Shown here: positions 62,268-64,000 of the stretch, one piece after another
How the letters are laid out: each line of letters begins with the position of its first letter
Position numbering within the stretch: the first letter of the stretch is position 1
DNA from: Rhodococcus sp. HM1
Lineage (GTDB): Bacteria; Actinomycetota; Actinomycetes; Mycobacteriales; Mycobacteriaceae
Direction: 5' to 3'
DNA: 64,000 nt
NCBI RefSeq assembly: GCF_023218075.1
Contig: NZ_JALPTB010000018.1
Span: forward strand, 37,276-101,275
Notes under the pieces: generated by a model
Told to the model about the DNA's origin: nothing
Databases searched by the model: none
Seen by the model: only the letters and a program-made list of their open reading frames with translations
Program-made: the position numbers and the translations under genes

Positions 62268-62639
62268 TCAGGTCGCGTCGGTGTCGATCGGGGGCAGCTC
62301 CCCCGCTCCGAGCGGTTTCGCCGCCGGCGGTTTCGGTGCCGGCTTGTCGAAGTTGCCGGTGAGGATCGAATCGTCGCCGTCGAGCAGATGCTTGGTGATG
62401 ACGGCCTTCGGGGTCATGCCCCGCAGTTCGTTCAGCTCGGACAGCGGCTTGCGCAGGTCCTCGAACTCCGGTCCGAGTTCGTCCTTGAGCTGCTGGCGGG
62501 CGCCGGACGCGTAGTCGCGCACCTGACGCAGCGACTTCGTCACCCAGGAGACCGCGCCGGGCAGCCGCTCGGGTCCCAGGACCACGAGCGCCGCCACGAG
62601 GAGCACCATGAACTCGCCCCAACCGATGTTGCCGAACAC
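62268..62639 (-). CDS. tatB: Sec-independent (Tat) translocase subunit TatB
   Basis: A 123-residue TatB. The GTG start yields [27 protein letters not shown]: a membrane helix, the conserved Glu at residue 8, and the LGPERLP hinge. An amphipathic helix and a charged tail follow ([20 protein letters not shown]). It forms the substrate-recognition site with TatC for folded, twin-arginine proteins. The adjacent htrA and syntenic order match M. tuberculosis Rv1223-Rv1224. Confidence 0.93.
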   Translation of the reverse strand: MFGNIGWGEFMVLLVAALVVLGPERLPGAVSWVTKSLRQVRDYASGARQQLKDELGPEFEDLRKPLSELNELRGMTPKAVITKHLLDGDDSILTGNFDKPAPKPPAAKPLGAGELPPIDTDAT

Positions 62640-62722
62640 CGTTCCAGAGTACGTGGTCGGATACCGGGGCGTGCGGTTGACGTGCGCAGATCACAACCGG
62701 TGCCCGAGAGGCTCCCGGCCGG

Positions 62723-64000
62723 TCAGTCCGATTCGGGGGTCACCTGCACGTCGACGAGACGGCCGCTGCGCACGAGCTGGACGGTCACCGGTTCCCCGAT
62801 CCGCTGCTCGTGAACCGCCACGACCAGCTCGTCCGCGCTGGTCACCGTGCGGTCGCCGACCTTGACGATCACGTCGCCCTCGACGATCCCGGCACGCTGG
62901 GCCGGGCTGTCGGCCTGCACGTTCGCGACCTCCGCCCCACTTGCGGCGTCGTTGACGACCGTGCGGGCGTTCACCCCGATCTCCGGGTGGTGCATCTCCC
63001 CGCTGCGGATCAGTTCCTGGGCCACCTGCGTGACCGTGTCGATGGGAATCGCGAAGCCGAGCCCGACCGAACCGCCGGTCTCCGTCTTGATCGCCGAGTT
63101 GATGCCGATCACGCGACCTTCCGCGTCGACGAGCGGACCACCGGAGTTGCCGGGGTTGATGGACGCATCGGTCTGCACGGCGTCGATCACGGCGTCGGTG
63201 TCGGTGCCCTGCCCGCCCAGGCGCATCGGCCGATGCAGGGCGCTGACGATGCCGCGCGTGACGGTCTTGCTCAGGCCGAGCGGCGAGCCGACCGCGATGA
63301 CGTCCTCACCGACCTGCACGTCGGCGGACCGTCCCAGTTCGGCGACCGTCAGGTTGTCGACGTCCTCGACCGCGAGCACCGCGAGGTCGGTGTGGATGTC
63401 GCGGCCGACGATCGAGGCGGGCACCTTGGTGCCGTCGTTGAAGGTCACCTGGATCTTCGCGTCGGGGCTGCTCGCCGCCATCGACACGACGTGGTTGTTG
63501 GTGACGATGTACCCGGCGCCGTCGATCACGACCCCGGAACCGGTGCCGGCCTCGTCGCCGAGCGTCACCTGGATCGACACGACCGCCGGGAGCACCGCGT
63601 CGGCGACCCGCGCGACCTGCCCGGTGGGCAGTTCGTCGTCGCCGGCGATCTGCGAGAGCGAGACACCGCGGCTGGTCAGGGATCCGTTGTCGGCGGTCAC
63701 CAGCGCGACGATCAAGCCGCCCACCATGCCGATCGCGACGGCGACCGCCGCGAGGGTCGCGAGAGCGCGCGGTTCGACGCGACGGTCGAACAGCACCTCC
63801 CGCAGGGTCAGTTTCCGTCCGGGCGGCAGAACCTGCTCACCCGCCTGCTGCGCGGCGGGTCCGAGCCGTACCGGGGTCGACGGATCGCGCCAGGGATCGG
63901 GTTCGGGGGCCTCGTTTCCGGCATCGGCGCCGGCTGCGGCGGGCGGTCGCTGCAGGGTTTCGGGGGCGTCGTCGGGCCGGCCGAACGCCTCGGCGAGGAC
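62723..64000 (-). CDS. htrA: HtrA/DegP-family membrane-anchored serine protease, N-terminus outside the window
   Basis: The frame is open to the window edge, so the start is missing; 425 residues are visible. The first 75 or so are a Pro-rich cytoplasmic segment and then one transmembrane helix (LATLAAVAVAIGMVGGLIVALV). The trypsin-like domain has His in TNNHVV, Asp in HTDLAVLAV and Ser in NPGNSGGPL. One PDZ domain closes the chain (DSPAQRAGIVEGDVIVKVGDRTV). It degrades or senses misfolded envelope proteins and, in mycobacteria, sits beside sigE and rseA. Its position after tatB agrees with that order. Confidence 0.93.
   Translation of the reverse strand, partial: VLAEAFGRPDDAPETLQRPPAAAGADAGNEAPEPDPWRDPSTPVRLGPAAQQAGEQVLPPGRKLTLREVLFDRRVEPRALATLAAVAVAIGMVGGLIVALVTADNGSLTSRGVSLSQIAGDDELPTGQVARVADAVLPAVVSIQVTLGDEAGTGSGVVIDGAGYIVTNNHVVSMAASSPDAKIQVTFNDGTKVPASIVGRDIHTDLAVLAVEDVDNLTVAELGRSADVQVGEDVIAVGSPLGLSKTVTRGIVSALHRPMRLGGQGTDTDAVIDAVQTDASINPGNSGGPLVDAEGRVIGINSAIKTETGGSVGLGFAIPIDTVTQVAQELIRSGEMHHPEIGVNARTVVNDAASGAEVANVQADSPAQRAGIVEGDVIVKVGDRTVTSADELVVAVHEQRIGEPVTVQLVRSGRLVDVQVTPESD

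Noticed and set aside
1..64000. tRNA genes, CRISPR arrays and insertion sequences
   Set aside because: No TPsiC-arm GGTTCGA-type sequence in a cloverleaf context, no regularly spaced direct repeats and no transposase or integrase frame were seen on reading.

Overview
The window is about 64 kb of very GC-rich chromosomal DNA from an actinobacterium, most likely a Rhodococcus or close relative (Nocardiaceae/Corynebacteriales). Reasons: GTG and TTG starts are frequent and genes abut through ATGA/GTGA overlaps. Individual proteins read like mycobacterial orthologues: a fused three-domain Kgd, FadD15, a Rv1771-like aldonolactone oxidase, a Rv0194-like fused ABC exporter, and the run Rv1232c/Rv1231c/transglycosylase/Mrp followed by TatB and HtrA. 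No rRNA, tRNA, CRISPR array, integrase or intact insertion sequence was seen.

Layout. 1-549 is the 3' part of an AMIN-like lipoprotein gene. 593-2938 is a four-gene minus-strand cassette of lower GC than its surroundings. It encodes an ESX/WXG100-type helical pair followed by two small membrane proteins, and is the best candidate here for an undescribed system. 3071-6338 holds an ABC exporter with an operator-like palindrome in its promoter, a DinB-like protein and a DUF1206 protein. 6420-12517 holds a DEAD-box RNA helicase, a TrpB2-type enzyme, a phosphoribosyltransferase and a FadD15-type acyl-CoA ligase. 12574-19532 is a catabolic/regulatory block: lipase-like hydrolase, PLP amino-acid deaminase, TetR regulator, aldonolactone oxidase, adenine deaminase, crotonase and a broken acyl-CoA synthetase. 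19604-25855 has a drug exporter, GNAT, xi-class GST, VOC/AraC pair, EcsC-like protein and hydrolase. 25898-31854 has two ABC systems, and 31963-35673 is kgd.

35901-39939 is a TetR regulator divergent from a Baeyer-Villiger monooxygenase/SDR/esterase operon. It looks like a complete alcohol-ketone-ester-acid route, with a readable operator and a leaderless promoter. 39898-46785 has a betaine-type binding lipoprotein, malic enzyme, a PHP phosphoesterase, CorA and a large GT-C-like membrane protein. 46817-55005 is mixed accessory and housekeeping content: SDR, SUFU protein, an AlkZ-like glycosylase divergent from a drug exporter, DoxX, coiled-coil protein, NmrA-like SDR, stress protein and CitE-like lyase. 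55211-64000 is the mycobacteria-like syntenic core: MgtE_N/CBS protein, DUF1003, two lytic transglycosylases, Mrp, an NhaA-thioredoxin fusion, TatB and a 5'-truncated HtrA.

At the DNA level the window contains a family of three hairpins with the same 18-4-18 architecture followed by GGGC. It also has a second pair of related palindromes, an 83-bp hairpin with 20-nt arms, a tandem 24-bp repeat that ends on a stop codon, and several operator palindromes placed inside or next to promoter elements.
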